DNA of 64,000 nucleotides, taken from positions 248,001 through 312,000 of the forward strand of contig NZ_FOFV01000006.1 of the NCBI RefSeq assembly GCF_900111005.1. Reading direction: 5' to 3'. Of the stretch, positions 54,892 to 64,000 are shown piece by piece. The notes below the pieces were generated by a model. That model ran no database searches. It was not told the origin of the DNA and saw only the letters and a list, made by a program, of their open reading frames with translations. Numbering within the stretch: position 1 is the stretch's first letter; every line of letters starts with the position of its first letter. Origin of the DNA: Lentzea albida (GTDB lineage Bacteria; Actinomycetota; Actinomycetes; Mycobacteriales; Pseudonocardiaceae). The translations under genes and the position numbers were made by a program.

Positions 54892-54904
54892 GTGACCGTG
54901 GATA

Positions 54905-55639
54905 TCAGAAGCCCAGCGTCTGCCGGTAGTTCGCGAGTCGCGTGTACACACCGGGCTCGTCCGCGCGAGCGCAGCCGCGGCCGAACGACACCACGCCCGC
55001 GAGCCGTCCGCGGACCACGAGCGGCCCGCCCGAGTCGCCCGTGCAGGCGTCCCGGCCGCCCCGCCCGGCGCACAGCATCGCGCCCGGCCGGTAGTCCGGC
55101 TCCTTGAGCAGGCACTCCTGGTCGGACAGGATCGGCACCGTCACCTTGCGCAGCGTCATCGCCGGCGGGGCGTTCTCGGCGGTGCGGCCCCAGCCGAGCA
55201 CCACGCCGTCGGCACCGGGCTCGCCGAGCCCGATCGTCCGGTACGGCACCGGGCGCGCGAGCGTGAGCACCGCCACGTCGTCGCCCTTGGTGACCTCGAC
55301 GTACTCGGGGTGCCGCCACACGCCCGAGACAGCGGCCTCGACGCCCTCGGCCTTGTCGCGCAGGTCCGTGCGACCCGCGACCACGCGCAGTTGCTCGGCG
55401 GGGCGCTGGTTCTTGCCGAGCACGCCCTTCAGCGTCACGCAGTGCGCGGCCGTCATGACCTTGTCCGCCGCCACGAGCGCGCCACCGCAGACCAGCTGAC
55501 CGTCCGTGGTGGTGATCGCCACAACCCACGGGGTGTCCGCCACCCGCGCGGGTGTCCCCCCGACGATCGCATCGGCGGTCGAAGTACCGCTGACCAGCGC
55601 GATCACCGCGATCAGCACGGCACACCGCTTACCCCTCAC
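54905..55639 (-). CDS. Secreted trypsin-like serine protease (S1)
   Basis: 244 residues. Signal peptide (1-24) directly followed by IVGGT, so hardly any propeptide. Triad: His in TAAHC, Asp in GDDVAVL, Ser in CTGDSGGP, with Asp189 (GRDAC). Second S1 protease of the window. ATG at 55639. The 148-bp upstream gap (55640-55787) is shared with the divergent lysE-type gene. Confidence 0.93.
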   Translation of the reverse strand: MRGKRCAVLIAVIALVSGTSTADAIVGGTPARVADTPWVVAITTTDGQLVCGGALVAADKVMTAAHCVTLKGVLGKNQRPAEQLRVVAGRTDLRDKAEGVEAAVSGVWRHPEYVEVTKGDDVAVLTLARPVPYRTIGLGEPGADGVVLGWGRTAENAPPAMTLRKVTVPILSDQECLLKEPDYRPGAMLCAGRGGRDACTGDSGGPLVVRGRLAGVVSFGRGCARADEPGVYTRLANYRQTLGF

Positions 55640-55787
55640 GGACCACTCCTCGTTGCGCCAGGTGGACGATCGGTCACCAACGGTAGCGATCGCGCTAGGA
55701 CGACGTCAAAACCGGAGATTCTTGTGTTAACGTCCCATCAGGCCGAAGATTTTGCGGTCAGTGGTGTAGGTCACGGGGGTATGTACG

Positions 55788-56396
55788 GTGTTGTTCGACT
55801 TCGGCCAGGTTCCGGCCTTCCTCATCGCGTGCGCGGTCGTCATCGTGACCCCCGGCGTGGACGCGTTCCTGCTCCTGCGCACGTCACTGCGGTCGGGCAC
55901 CCGCGCCGGACTGCTCGCGCTCGGGGGCATCCACTCGGCCGCGGCGCTCCAGGTCGCACTGGTGATCTCGGGCCTCGGAGTGGTGCTGGCGCGGTATCCG
56001 ATGGTGCTCACGGCCCTGCGCTGGATCGGCGCCGCCTACCTGCTCTACCTGGCGGTTTCCATCACGCGAGGGCTGATCAGGCACTCCGGCGGCGAGCCGG
56101 AGGAGGTCATGAGCGCGCGCCCGTTCCGGCAGGGCTTCCTGACCAACATCACGAACCCGAAGATGATCCTGTTCTCGCTGGCGTTCCTGCCGCAGTTCAT
56201 CGGATCGGGTGAACCGGCACCGCAGCTCGCGATGCTCGCCGTCGTGTTCCTCGGGCTGGCGGCGGTGTGGGAGCTGATGATCGTGCTGGCGGCGTCGCGG
56301 GTGGCCGGGAAGCTGAAGCGACCCGGTGTGACGACCGCGCTGGACGCGGTGTGCGCGGCCGTCTTCCTCACCATGTCGGTCGGGCTGGTCCTCTGA
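55788..56396 (+). CDS. LysE/RhtB family amino-acid exporter
   Basis: 202 residues, six hydrophobic helices. N-terminal FLIACAVVIVTPGVDAFLLLRTSLRSG and central GFLTNITNPKMILF are the LysE/RhtB family marks. Exports amino acids or derivatives. GTG at 55788. Its TGA abuts the stop of the lectin gene on the other strand (the two share TGATCA with no gap). Confidence 0.93.
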   Translation: MLFDFGQVPAFLIACAVVIVTPGVDAFLLLRTSLRSGTRAGLLALGGIHSAAALQVALVISGLGVVLARYPMVLTALRWIGAAYLLYLAVSITRGLIRHSGGEPEEVMSARPFRQGFLTNITNPKMILFSLAFLPQFIGSGEPAPQLAMLAVVFLGLAAVWELMIVLAASRVAGKLKRPGVTTALDAVCAAVFLTMSVGLVL

Positions 56397-57305
56397 TCAC
56401 GCCCGGTGGAGGTACCACCTCTGCAACTGGGGGCCGCCGGAGAAGGCGCCCTTCTCGTACAGGCACAGGGAGGTGCCGGGCGTGAGGTACTTGCCCGTGG
56501 CCACGTTGCGGAGCAGGTGACCACCGAACACGTCGGGCCCCTCCACCTGCCACTGCTGTCCCGGGTCGGCTGCCGCGCAGTCCCCTGCCAGGTCGACGAA
56601 CTCCACCGCCGTCGTCCCCGGCTTCGGACGCAGGCAGTGCTCGCCCACCTTGAGTTGGACGAGCCCACCGCCCAGTTCGATCCGCTGGAACGGCGATCCC
56701 GGGCACACACCCATCCCGGTGCCGACGGCGCAGTTGTCGGTCTTCTCGACCGCCCACCACCGGGAGTTCTCCAGAGTGATCGACGCCCCGGTGGTGTCCG
56801 GCAGCGGCGTGGTCCGGCCGACCTCGGTCACGACCCACCGCTGGTGGTCGCTGTCCTGCGGCTCCTGAGTGATGAGCTTGAAGAAGTACTCGCCGTACCA
56901 GGACGTGTCGACGTAGGTGTACCCCACCGTGTCCAGCTTCAGCTTCGTCGCACCTGATGCGTCGGTGACGAGCTCCCAGCGCTGCAGCCGGTCCGCCTCG
57001 TCGCAGACCTTGGTGACGAGCCACTCCCCGGTCGCACACCACCGGTCGGCGACGTTGCGCAGGAAGAACTGACCGTTCGGCAGACCGACCTTCTCCCAGC
57101 GCTGAGGCGCCGCGCCGGTGCAGTCGGCCAGTTCGATCTCGAACGGATCCACCGTGCCGCGCGTCATGCACTGGTCGCGGGCGACGCTCTTGAGCTCGAC
57201 GATCGGGTTCCCGGCGGGCTCGGCGCTCGCGGGAACGGTGGTCATGGCCCCCAGGGTGAGCGCGGCCAGGACGGCGGCGACAACACCCGATGATCTTCCA
57301 CTCAT
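56397..57305 (-). CDS. Secreted ricin-type beta-trefoil lectin
   Basis: 302 residues. Signal peptide (1-28), then six QxW-type repeats (QRWEKV, QRWELV, QRWVVT, FQRIEL, QQWQVE, QRWYLH), consistent with two beta-trefoils; one repeat lost its W. Several cysteine pairs. A secreted carbohydrate-binding protein without catalytic domain. It precedes two S1 proteases on the same strand, so they may share a transcript. Confidence 0.88.
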   Translation of the reverse strand: MSGRSSGVVAAVLAALTLGAMTTVPASAEPAGNPIVELKSVARDQCMTRGTVDPFEIELADCTGAAPQRWEKVGLPNGQFFLRNVADRWCATGEWLVTKVCDEADRLQRWELVTDASGATKLKLDTVGYTYVDTSWYGEYFFKLITQEPQDSDHQRWVVTEVGRTTPLPDTTGASITLENSRWWAVEKTDNCAVGTGMGVCPGSPFQRIELGGGLVQLKVGEHCLRPKPGTTAVEFVDLAGDCAAADPGQQWQVEGPDVFGGHLLRNVATGKYLTPGTSLCLYEKGAFSGGPQLQRWYLHRA

Positions 57306-57316
57306 GCCCCTGCAGG

Positions 57317-58072
57317 CTACGGAACCACGGCTGATCCCATCTCAGGTTGCACACCGCTCAGATAGGTCGCCACGCGCGTGTAGACGCCGGGCGCGTTCGG
57401 ACGTGCGCAGCCGACGCCCCACGACACGAGGCCGACCAACCGGCCGTCGACCACGAACGGTCCGCCTGAGTCGTCGACGCACGCGTCGATGCCGCCGTCG
57501 GGATATCCCGCGCAGAACATGGCCTCGGCGTCGTAGCGCGCGTAGGTCGCGGCGCACTGCCCGTCCGCCCAGATCGGGACCTGCGCCTTGTGCAACTGCG
57601 GACTCTTGTCCGCGTCGCCCTCCGCCTGACGTCCCCAGCCGTACACGACGCCCACGGTGCCGGACATGTACGCGTTCGGCCCGGCCACCGGCAACGACCG
57701 GTACGGCATCGGCTCGGCGAGCGCCAGCAGCGCGACGTCCTTGCCGCGCGAGGGGGTCGAGTAGCCGTCGACCAGCCGGTACGACGTGGCGACGGAGGTG
57801 GAGCCGTCGCCGGTGCGCAGGTCGAGCCGCCCACCGACGACGGTGATCGAGCCGGGCTCGCGGCCGTGGACGCAGTGCGCCGCCGTGACCACCTGCCCCG
57901 GGCCGAGGAGCGCGCCGCCGCAGAACTGGGCACCCGACGACGTCGTCAGCGCCACCACCCACGGCGCCTCCCCGGCGCTGTCCACCACGACGCCGCCGAC
58001 GATCCTGGGCCCTGCGTGAGCCGGGGTCACCGTGATCACGAGGAGAGCCAGAACCGCCGTCAGCAGTCGCAT
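57317..58072 (-). CDS. Secreted trypsin-like protease with Asp at position 193
   Basis: 251 residues. Signal peptide (1-20) then RIVGG. His in TAAHC, Asp in GKDVALL, Ser in CVDDSGGP. The residue two before Ser195, Gly193 in nearly all S1 proteases, is Asp here (codon 57473-57475), which would affect the oxyanion hole. Asp189 (GGIDAC) is kept. ATG at 58072. 11 bp after the lectin start codon on the same strand; 22 bp before the next protease. Confidence 0.9.
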   Translation of the reverse strand: MRLLTAVLALLVITVTPAHAGPRIVGGVVVDSAGEAPWVVALTTSSGAQFCGGALLGPGQVVTAAHCVHGREPGSITVVGGRLDLRTGDGSTSVATSYRLVDGYSTPSRGKDVALLALAEPMPYRSLPVAGPNAYMSGTVGVVYGWGRQAEGDADKSPQLHKAQVPIWADGQCAATYARYDAEAMFCAGYPDGGIDACVDDSGGPFVVDGRLVGLVSWGVGCARPNAPGVYTRVATYLSGVQPEMGSAVVP

Positions 58073-58094
58073 GGGCTCACAGGTACGCGGGTGG

Positions 58095-58874
58095 CTACGG
58101 CTCGACAACCGCAGGCGGCGAAGCATCCACGACCGGGTGAAGGTCCTTGGCGTAGCGGGAGATCCGGACGTACACGCCGGGCTTGCCCCTGCGCGCGCAC
58201 CCCTCGCCCCACGACGTGACGCCGACGAGCTTGCCGCCGGCCACGACCGGGCCGCCCGAGTCGCCCTGGCACGTGTCGACCTTGCCCGCGTCGTAGCCCG
58301 CGCAGAACATGTCCTCCTTCAGGAAGTGCGGGTAGGTGTCGAGGCAGTAGTCGTCGGGCAGCACGGGCACGGTGGCCTGCATGAGGTAGCGGGACGTCCT
58401 GCCGTTCTCGGAGGTCCGGCCCCAGCCGAGCGCGCGCAGTTCCGTGCCGGGCTCGTAGAGCGCCTGGTCGGTCGGCTCGGCGAACGGCAGCGGCGGGTAC
58501 GACAGCGACTTGCGCAGCGTCAGCACCGCGACGTCCTCGCCCTGGTCCGCCGAGACGTACTGCCGGTGGATCCAGATGTCGGTGACCGCGGCCACCACCC
58601 CGGCCTGGCGGTCCTGCTTGTCCTCGCGACCGGCGACGACCTGCACGTCCCTGGCCGCGCGGCCGGTCGCGCAGTGGGCCGCGGTCAGCACCTTCTGGGG
58701 TGCGACGAGCGTGCCGCCGCAGAACTGGGTGCCGCGGTCGTCGAGGAGGTGGACGACCCACGGATTGGCTTCGATGGAGGCGCGCTCGCCGCCGACGACC
58801 TGCTCGTCGGCGGCGGCGACGCCCGTTGAGGACACCAGCAGAGCGGAGAGAACCAACACCAGGAGTCGTCTCAT
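58095..58874 (-). CDS. Secreted trypsin-like serine protease (S1)
   Basis: 259 residues. Signal peptide (1-22), short propeptide, QVVGGE. Triad: His in TAAHC, Asp in GEDVAVL, Ser in CQGDSGGP; Asp189 in GKVDTC. Closest in detail to the 39917-40693 protease (same DKQ and SRYL segments), so the two look like paralogs. ATG at 58874, 15 bp after the M48 gene stop. Confidence 0.93.
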   Translation of the reverse strand: MRRLLVLVLSALLVSSTGVAAADEQVVGGERASIEANPWVVHLLDDRGTQFCGGTLVAPQKVLTAAHCATGRAARDVQVVAGREDKQDRQAGVVAAVTDIWIHRQYVSADQGEDVAVLTLRKSLSYPPLPFAEPTDQALYEPGTELRALGWGRTSENGRTSRYLMQATVPVLPDDYCLDTYPHFLKEDMFCAGYDAGKVDTCQGDSGGPVVAGGKLVGVTSWGEGCARRGKPGVYVRISRYAKDLHPVVDASPPAVVEP

Positions 58875-58889
58875 GACTCCAGATGGTAG

Positions 58890-59912
58890 CTACTCCGCTG
58901 GGCCGTTCGGAGCAACCTTGCTCCACAGCTTGCCCGCCGCGCCCATGACCGACTCGCCGATGTCGTTGATCGTCTTGATCAGCGGGTCGGCGGAGTTGTT
59001 CATGGTCTCCCGGTACGACCGGGCGGCGCCCTTGATGTCGTCGGTGAGGTTGCTCGTCGGCCGGTCGTCCTTGCGGCGCGCGTACGTGCCGGTCAGGATC
59101 TCGCGGTACTCCTCGCTCGCCGACCAGCGCTGCAGCTCGGCGGCCCGCACCACGACCAGCGGGTGCGTGCGGTGCTCGGTGTGCAGCAGCTTGAGGAGGC
59201 TGTCGCGGATGTCCTCGACCTCCTCGTACTCCTTCGCCTGGGCGAGGAACGACGCGATGTCGACGTTGCCGCCCAGGTCGCCCGCCAGCGCGAGGTGCGT
59301 GCGCAGCGCGGCCTGCGGGTCCTGGCAGGCCAGCAGGCCCGCTCGGTCGCAGGACAGCTCGGTCTTGCGCTGCCACTCGCGCAGCGCGGCGATGACCGCG
59401 CGCATCGCGATGGCACCGGCGGGCACCCACGCGAACGACGTCGTCAGGTCGACGAGCCGGCGCAGCAGCGTGTTGTAGAGCGCGTGGCCCGACATCGCGT
59501 GGCCCATCTCGTGACCGATCAGGAAGCGCAGCGACTCGTTGTCGAGCAGGTCGACCGCGCCGGTGCTGATCACGATGAACGGCTTGTCGATGCCGTAGGT
59601 GTAGCCGTACGCCTGCGCGTTGCGCTCGACGAAGAGCTCGGGCACCTCGGCGAGGTCGAACGTCGCCGCCACCTCGTTGCGGATGCGGTCGAGCTGCGGG
59701 TACTGCTTGGGACCGACCCGGACGGAGGACGCGACCTGAAGCAGGCGCTCCCCGCGTTCGGTGAAGGCTCCGGCGACCGCCTTGAGGATCGGTGCCACGG
59801 CGGGCACCGCCCTCAGCACCGCGAGGGCGCCTCGGTCGGCAGGGTGTTCATAGGCGCGCGGGCTGATGCCCGGGAACCGCACCCTCGATGACTGCTCAAT
59901 ATCCCCCGTCAC
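58890..59912 (-). CDS. M48 family zinc metallopeptidase
   Basis: 340 residues. HEMGHAMSGH (zinc HExxH) with a downstream ELSCDRAGLL Glu as third ligand, and YGYTYGIDKPFIVIS before it. Two hydrophobic segments after HExxH suggest membrane association as in HtpX/Ste24-like enzymes. GTG at 59912 has a TAACCT hexamer 7 bases upstream (leaderless); GTG 59930 is an alternative. Divergent from the hydrolase gene. Confidence 0.87.
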   Translation of the reverse strand: MTGDIEQSSRVRFPGISPRAYEHPADRGALAVLRAVPAVAPILKAVAGAFTERGERLLQVASSVRVGPKQYPQLDRIRNEVAATFDLAEVPELFVERNAQAYGYTYGIDKPFIVISTGAVDLLDNESLRFLIGHEMGHAMSGHALYNTLLRRLVDLTTSFAWVPAGAIAMRAVIAALREWQRKTELSCDRAGLLACQDPQAALRTHLALAGDLGGNVDIASFLAQAKEYEEVEDIRDSLLKLLHTEHRTHPLVVVRAAELQRWSASEEYREILTGTYARRKDDRPTSNLTDDIKGAARSYRETMNNSADPLIKTINDIGESVMGAAGKLWSKVAPNGPAE

Positions 59913-59982
59913 ACCATCCAGGTTAGACACGATCCGGACAAGGGTGCACGGAATCGGCTGCGGACCGTTGCAAACTTGCCCG

Positions 59983-60879
59983 GTGAGCAGCGACGAAGAC
60001 ACCACGGTTCTGCCCCTGCGCGGCGGCGCCTCAGCGACCCTGGTCCGCCGTCGGGCCGCGGCCAACGACCGCGGCGCGATCCTCTACGTGCACGGTTTCG
60101 CGGACTACTTCTTCCAGGAGCACGTGGCCGAGCACTACACCGCCCAGGGCTACGACTTCTACGCCGTAGACCTGCGCGGATACGGTCGCTCGCTGCGCGA
60201 CGGCGAGGTGCCGAACTACACGGCGGACATGGCCGTGTACTTCGAGGAGATCGACGCGGCGATCGCCGTCATCCGCGAAGAGCACTCGCGCGTGGTGCTC
60301 ATGGGGCACTCGACGGGCGGGCTCACGACGTCGTTGTGGGCGCACGAGCGCCGCTCCAGCGACTTGATCGATGCATTGGTGCTCAACAGCCCGTGGCTCG
60401 ACGTCGTCGAACCGCCGGTCGTGCGTCAGATCGTGAAGGTGCTCGGCAGGCTGGTGCCGAACGTGAAGATCCGCGCGAACCTCGGTGACGCCTACGGGTC
60501 GGCGATCCACAACTCGCGCAACGGCGAGTGGGACTTCGACCTGAAGTGGAAGCCGCTGGCCGGTTTCCCGGTGCTGGCGGGCTGGATCCGGGCGGTGCTC
60601 ATCGCCCAGGAGAAGGTCCACAAGGGACTCGACGTGCGGGTGCCGGTGCTCGTGCTGCACTCCGACAAGAGCATGTTGAACGCCAAGGAGTGGAGCGAGG
60701 ACGTGTCCAAAGCGGACGCCGTGCTCGACGTCGAGGGCATGCGGAAGTGGGGTCCGAAGATCGGATCATCGGTCAAGGTCGTGGAGATCAAGGCCGGGAT
60801 GCACGACCTGTTCCTGTCGCCTGAGCCGGTGCGTGCGGCGGCCCTCGCCGAGGTCGACGAGTTCCTGAAAACGGCTTGA
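59983..60879 (+). CDS. Alpha/beta hydrolase (monoacylglycerol lipase-like)
   Basis: 298 residues. Nucleophile Ser in GHSTGG, oxyanion HGFADYF, catalytic His in AGMHDLFLS near the end, and Asp in LHSDKS region. Serine aminopeptidase S33/monoacylglycerol lipase family. GTG at 59983, with CAAACT 6 bases upstream. Upstream of the ABC exporter gene by 34 bp; possibly same transcript. Confidence 0.88.
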   Translation: MSSDEDTTVLPLRGGASATLVRRRAAANDRGAILYVHGFADYFFQEHVAEHYTAQGYDFYAVDLRGYGRSLRDGEVPNYTADMAVYFEEIDAAIAVIREEHSRVVLMGHSTGGLTTSLWAHERRSSDLIDALVLNSPWLDVVEPPVVRQIVKVLGRLVPNVKIRANLGDAYGSAIHNSRNGEWDFDLKWKPLAGFPVLAGWIRAVLIAQEKVHKGLDVRVPVLVLHSDKSMLNAKEWSEDVSKADAVLDVEGMRKWGPKIGSSVKVVEIKAGMHDLFLSPEPVRAAALAEVDEFLKTA

Positions 60880-60913
60880 CCTCTCTGTAGGTCGAGGTTC
60901 GAGACTGGTCGTC

Positions 60914-62788
60914 ATGAACATCGACTTCAACGCCTGGTACGCGCTCGAAAGCGCGATGCAGGACGAAAAGAGCCGTCGGGTGAGCCGGGCGACGTTGAAG
61001 CGTGTCGCCCGGTTCGCGCGCCCGCAGCGGCGTGCCGTGTACGGGCTGCTGGCCATCTCGTCGTTCGCCGCGGTGCTCGCGGTGGCGTCCCCGGTGCTGG
61101 CCGGGCGGGTCGTCGACACGATCATCGCCGGCCGCGACTTCGGGCTCGTGGTGTGGCTCGCGCTGGCGATCGCCGGCGTCGCGGTGCTGGAGGCCGGGTT
61201 CTCGCTGGCCGAGCGGTGGCAGTCGTCGAGGGTCGGCGAAGACCTCATCCTGCGGCTGCGCCAGGCCGTCTTCGACCACGTGCAGCGGATGCCGATCGCG
61301 TTCTTCACCCGCACGCGCACCGGAGCGCTGGTGTCGCGGCTGAACAACGACGTGATCGCGGCGCAGCGGGCGTTCTCCGAGACGATCTCCGGTGTCGTCA
61401 CGAACGTGATCGCGCTGGTTCTGACGCTCGTCGTGATGCTGACGCTGTCGTGGCAGGTCACGGTGCTCGCCATGGTGCTGCTGCCGATCTTCCTGATCCC
61501 GGCGCGGAGGATGGGCAAGCGCCTGGCGTCGATGCACCGCGAGGCCGCCAACCTCGACTCGGCGATGACGACGCAGATGACCGAGCGGTTCTCCGCGCCC
61601 GGTGCGACGCTGATCAAGCTGTTCGGCCGTCCGGCTTTGGAGAGCGCGGAGTTCGGTGCGCGCGCTCGGCGCGTGCGTGACATCGGCGTGCGGACGGCTG
61701 TGGCGCAGTGGTTGTTCCTCGTGGCGTTGACGCTGGTGTCCTCGTTGGCGCTGGCTCTGGTCTACGGGCTGGGCGGGTACTTCGTGTTCGCCGGGGAGAT
61801 GGCACCGGGCACGATCGTGACGCTGGCGCTGCTGCTGACGCGGCTTTACGCACCGTTGACGGCGTTGGCCGGCGCACGGGTGGACGTGATGACGGCGCTG
61901 GTGTCGTTCGAGCGGGTCTTCGAGGTGCTGGACCTGCCGCCGTTGATCAAGGAGAAGCCGGAGCCCGTCGCCGTTCCCGACGGACCGGTGTCGGTCGAGT
62001 TCTCGGACGTGAGGTTCGCCTACCCGTCCGCGGACAAGGTCTCGCTGGCGTCGCTGGAGGAGGTGGCGTCGCTCGACACGCGGGGCGGCGAGGAGATCCT
62101 GGGCGGGGTGTCGTTCACCGCCGAACCCGGTTCGCTGATCGCACTGGTGGGCGCGTCCGGTGCGGGCAAGTCGACCATCGCCTCGCTGGTGCCCCGCCTG
62201 TACGACGCGGACTCCGGGACGGTTCGACTGTCCGGTGTGGACGTTCGCGACCTGTCGTTCGACTCGATCCGCGAGACCGTCGGCATGGTGACGCAGGACG
62301 GCCACCTGTTCCACGAGTCGATCGGCGCGAACCTGCGCCTCGCCGCCCCCGCCGCGACCGACGAGGAGATCTGGGACGCGCTGACCCGCGCCAGGCTGGC
62401 GGACCTGGTGTCGTCGCTGCCCGACCAGCTCGACACCGTGGTGGGCGAGCGCGGCTACCGCCTTTCCGGCGGAGAACGGCAGCGGCTCACCATCGCCCGG
62501 CTGCTGCTGGCCAAGCCGCGCGTCGTGATCCTGGACGAGGCGACCGCGCACCTGGACTCGCGTTCGGAGGCCGCGGTGCAGGAGGCGCTGGTCGAGGCGC
62601 TGGCGGGCCGCACGTCGCTGGTGATCGCGCACCGGCTGTCGACCATCCGCGCCGCCGACCAGATCCTCGTCGTCGACCACGGGCAGGTCGTCGAACGTGG
62701 TACGCATGAAACTCTGCTGGCGAAGGAAGGCCACTACGCCAAGCTGTACCGCACTCAGTTCAGCGAAGAACCGATCGGAGCGCCGTGA
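60914..62788 (+). CDS. ABC exporter (fused membrane and ATPase domains)
   Basis: 624 residues. Six transmembrane helices (about 40-310), then an ATPase with Walker [10 protein letters not shown], signature LSGGERQR, Walker B VVILDEAT and H-loop IAHRLS. Half-size type IV exporter acting as a dimer for lipids, peptides or drugs. Its stop overlaps the Vat-like gene start by 4 bp, which suggests a joint role in resistance or tailoring. Confidence 0.93.
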   Translation: MNIDFNAWYALESAMQDEKSRRVSRATLKRVARFARPQRRAVYGLLAISSFAAVLAVASPVLAGRVVDTIIAGRDFGLVVWLALAIAGVAVLEAGFSLAERWQSSRVGEDLILRLRQAVFDHVQRMPIAFFTRTRTGALVSRLNNDVIAAQRAFSETISGVVTNVIALVLTLVVMLTLSWQVTVLAMVLLPIFLIPARRMGKRLASMHREAANLDSAMTTQMTERFSAPGATLIKLFGRPALESAEFGARARRVRDIGVRTAVAQWLFLVALTLVSSLALALVYGLGGYFVFAGEMAPGTIVTLALLLTRLYAPLTALAGARVDVMTALVSFERVFEVLDLPPLIKEKPEPVAVPDGPVSVEFSDVRFAYPSADKVSLASLEEVASLDTRGGEEILGGVSFTAEPGSLIALVGASGAGKSTIASLVPRLYDADSGTVRLSGVDVRDLSFDSIRETVGMVTQDGHLFHESIGANLRLAAPAATDEEIWDALTRARLADLVSSLPDQLDTVVGERGYRLSGGERQRLTIARLLLAKPRVVILDEATAHLDSRSEAAVQEALVEALAGRTSLVIAHRLSTIRAADQILVVDHGQVVERGTHETLLAKEGHYAKLYRTQFSEEPIGAP

Positions 62789-63420
62789 CCATCCCGTCTC
62801 CCGACAACCTCTACCCGTTGCCGGACTACGCGCGCACGGTGCTTTTGAGGCCGTTGGTGAAGAACCCCCAGATCGAGATCGGTGAGTACACCTACTACGA
62901 CGACCCGCACCACGCCGAGGAGTTCGAACAGCGCAACGTCCTCTACAACTTCGGCAACGAGAAACTCATCATCGGCCGTTACTGCGCACTGGCGGAAGGC
63001 GTGCGGTTCATCATGTCCGGCGCCAACCACAGCATGGCGGGCGTGTCGACGTTCCCGTTCACGATCTTCGGCGGCGTCTGGGGCGAGAAGACGCTCGACA
63101 TCGCGCTGGGAGCGCCTTCGCGGGGAGACACGGTGGTGGGCAACGACGTCTGGATCGGGTACCAGGCGTTGATCATGCCGGGCGTGCGGATCGGCAACGG
63201 CGCGATCATCGCCGCCGGGTCCGTGGTGGTGTCGGACGTGCCGGCGTACGGCATCGTCGGCGGCAATCCGGCTTCGTTGCTCAAGAAGCGCTACAGCGAC
63301 GAGGACGTCGAGACGCTGGAACGCGTCGCGTGGTGGGACTGGCCGGTGGAGAAGGTGACCGAGCACGTGCGCGTGATCATGGCGGGCACGCCGGCGGAGC
63401 TCGCCGCGGTCGCCCCGTGA
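62785..63420 (+). CDS. Vat/CatB-type xenobiotic O-acetyltransferase
   Basis: 211 residues, left-handed beta-helix hexapeptide family. NHSM with the catalytic His, [21 protein letters not shown], then [30 protein letters not shown] and GNPA; typical of streptogramin A (Vat) and chloramphenicol (CatB) acetyltransferases. GTG start in GTGA with the ABC gene. Not a sure antibiotic target; some relatives act on cell-surface or metabolite hydroxyls. Confidence 0.9.
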   Translation: MTIPSPDNLYPLPDYARTVLLRPLVKNPQIEIGEYTYYDDPHHAEEFEQRNVLYNFGNEKLIIGRYCALAEGVRFIMSGANHSMAGVSTFPFTIFGGVWGEKTLDIALGAPSRGDTVVGNDVWIGYQALIMPGVRIGNGAIIAAGSVVVSDVPAYGIVGGNPASLLKKRYSDEDVETLERVAWWDWPVEKVTEHVRVIMAGTPAELAAVAP

Positions 63421-63944
63421 AGGCGCTGCTGATCACGGGTCCGGTCGGGGTGGGCAAGACGGCGGTGGCCGAAGCCGTCGGCGACCGCCTCGCCGGGGCC
63501 GGGGTGCCGCACGCGGTGATCGACCTCGACTGGCTGTCGGCGTGCTGGCCGCCGCCTGCCGACGACCCGTTCCACTTCGAACTGCAGCTGCGCAACCTGG
63601 AAGCCGTGGTGCGCAACTACGTCGAGGCGGGCGTGCAGCGGATCGTGCTGGCCGGCGTGGTGGAGAGCCGCGAGGACCGTGCGCGCTACGCGTCGGTGAT
63701 CGGAGGCAGGCTCAACGTCTGCCGGCTGAAGGCCGACCTGCCGGTGATCCGCGAGCGGCTCGCGCGGCGGCACCACGGCGAGGCCGACCTGAGGTGGCAC
63801 GTCGAGCGCGCCGAGGAGCTGGAGCAGCTGTACGCGTCCTCGTGGGTCGAGGACTACGTGGTGCCGGCCGAACAGCCGGTGACCGAGGTGGCCCAGGACG
63901 TGATCTCGTGGTGGCTGGTGGTGGAGCGGTCGCCGGTCACGTGA
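63417..63944 (+). CDS. P-loop kinase-like protein
   Basis: 175 residues. Walker A GPVGVGKT (8-15), then [12 protein letters not shown] where small-molecule kinases bind substrate; a lid-like Arg-rich [11 protein letters not shown]. Resembles adenylylsulfate-kinase/gluconate-kinase-like AAA_33 proteins; substrate unknown. GTG overlaps the Vat-like stop by 4 bp, third gene of the unit. Its end overlaps the convergent gene by 8 bp. Confidence 0.8.
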   Translation: MKALLITGPVGVGKTAVAEAVGDRLAGAGVPHAVIDLDWLSACWPPPADDPFHFELQLRNLEAVVRNYVEAGVQRIVLAGVVESREDRARYASVIGGRLNVCRLKADLPVIRERLARRHHGEADLRWHVERAEELEQLYASSWVEDYVVPAEQPVTEVAQDVISWWLVVERSPVT

Positions 63945-64000
63945 CCGAGTGCTCGGCGAAGACGCGCCGCACGACGGCGAGGTCGACCGGCGTCTCGTAG
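63937..64000 (-). CDS. C-terminus of a leftward gene (partial)
   Basis: 20 codons and a TGA stop at 63937-63939 on the minus strand, reading [20 protein letters not shown]. The coding frame continues beyond the window. The frame and composition fit coding sequence, but the piece is too short for a family call. It would be convergent with the P-loop kinase gene. Confidence 0.45.
   Translation of the reverse strand, partial: YETPVDLAVVRRVFAEHSVT

Overview
The window is a gene-dense, visibly very GC-rich stretch of an actinobacterial chromosome. Support comes from GTG starts everywhere, frequent 4-bp ATGA/GTGA gene overlaps, leaderless-looking genes, the order dapB - M16 peptidase - pnp - rpsO - ribF - truB ... 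rbfA - DUF503 - infB - ylxR - nusA - rimP, a two-domain GNAT protein, and a riboswitch-led cobalamin operon. The mix of secreted trypsin-like proteases, a ricin-type lectin, a P450 and a Vat-like acetyltransferase fits a filamentous soil genus of the Pseudonocardiales (Lentzea/Saccharothrix type). That placement is inference from gene order and protein flavour, not from a database search.

Left third (1-19.3 kb), nearly all on the minus strand: core information processing and cofactor genes. Lysine/peptidoglycan precursor synthesis (dapB), an M16 peptidase, RNA decay (pnp), ribosomal protein S15, an HTH regulator with a 2H phosphoesterase, FAD synthesis (ribF), tRNA pseudouridylation (truB), two multidrug-type exporters (MFS, MATE), a ROK regulator with nrnA, and the rimP-nusA-ylxR-infB-DUF503-rbfA translation/transcription operon. 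Strong hairpin terminators follow rpsO, infB and rbfA.

Middle (19.4-42.2 kb): a mosaic of short transcription units. It holds a Tat-type lipoprotein with a DUF4439 protein, membrane proteins, a short GT1 glycosyltransferase beside an internally deleted sugar acetyltransferase, yjbQ overlapping an ABC-2-like membrane gene tail to tail, proS, VOC/GNAT/methyltransferase genes, two tandem atypical tRNA genes behind a 452-residue protein of unknown function, yaaA, a RIO kinase, a DEAD-box helicase with a long leader, an MFS exporter, siroheme synthase, a PIG-L deacetylase, a trypsin-like protease and an M36-like metallopeptidase.

42.3-49.8 kb: a six-gene cobalamin operon read leftward from a B12 riboswitch: chelatase chlID, cobO, cobB, then three corrinoid methyltransferase genes (cobM, cobL, cbiG with a CobJ remnant) that all look shortened or degenerate. 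This is the most unusual part of the window.

49.8-64 kb: a threonine-aldolase-like lyase, a TetR/quinone-oxidoreductase pair around a promoter with two near-identical operators, a P450 head to head with a bioF-type synthase, three more trypsin-like proteases (one with Asp at the usual Gly193), a lectin, a LysE exporter, an M48 protease, a lipase-like hydrolase, and an overlapping three-gene unit of ABC exporter, Vat/CatB-type acetyltransferase and P-loop kinase. Both window ends cut genes.
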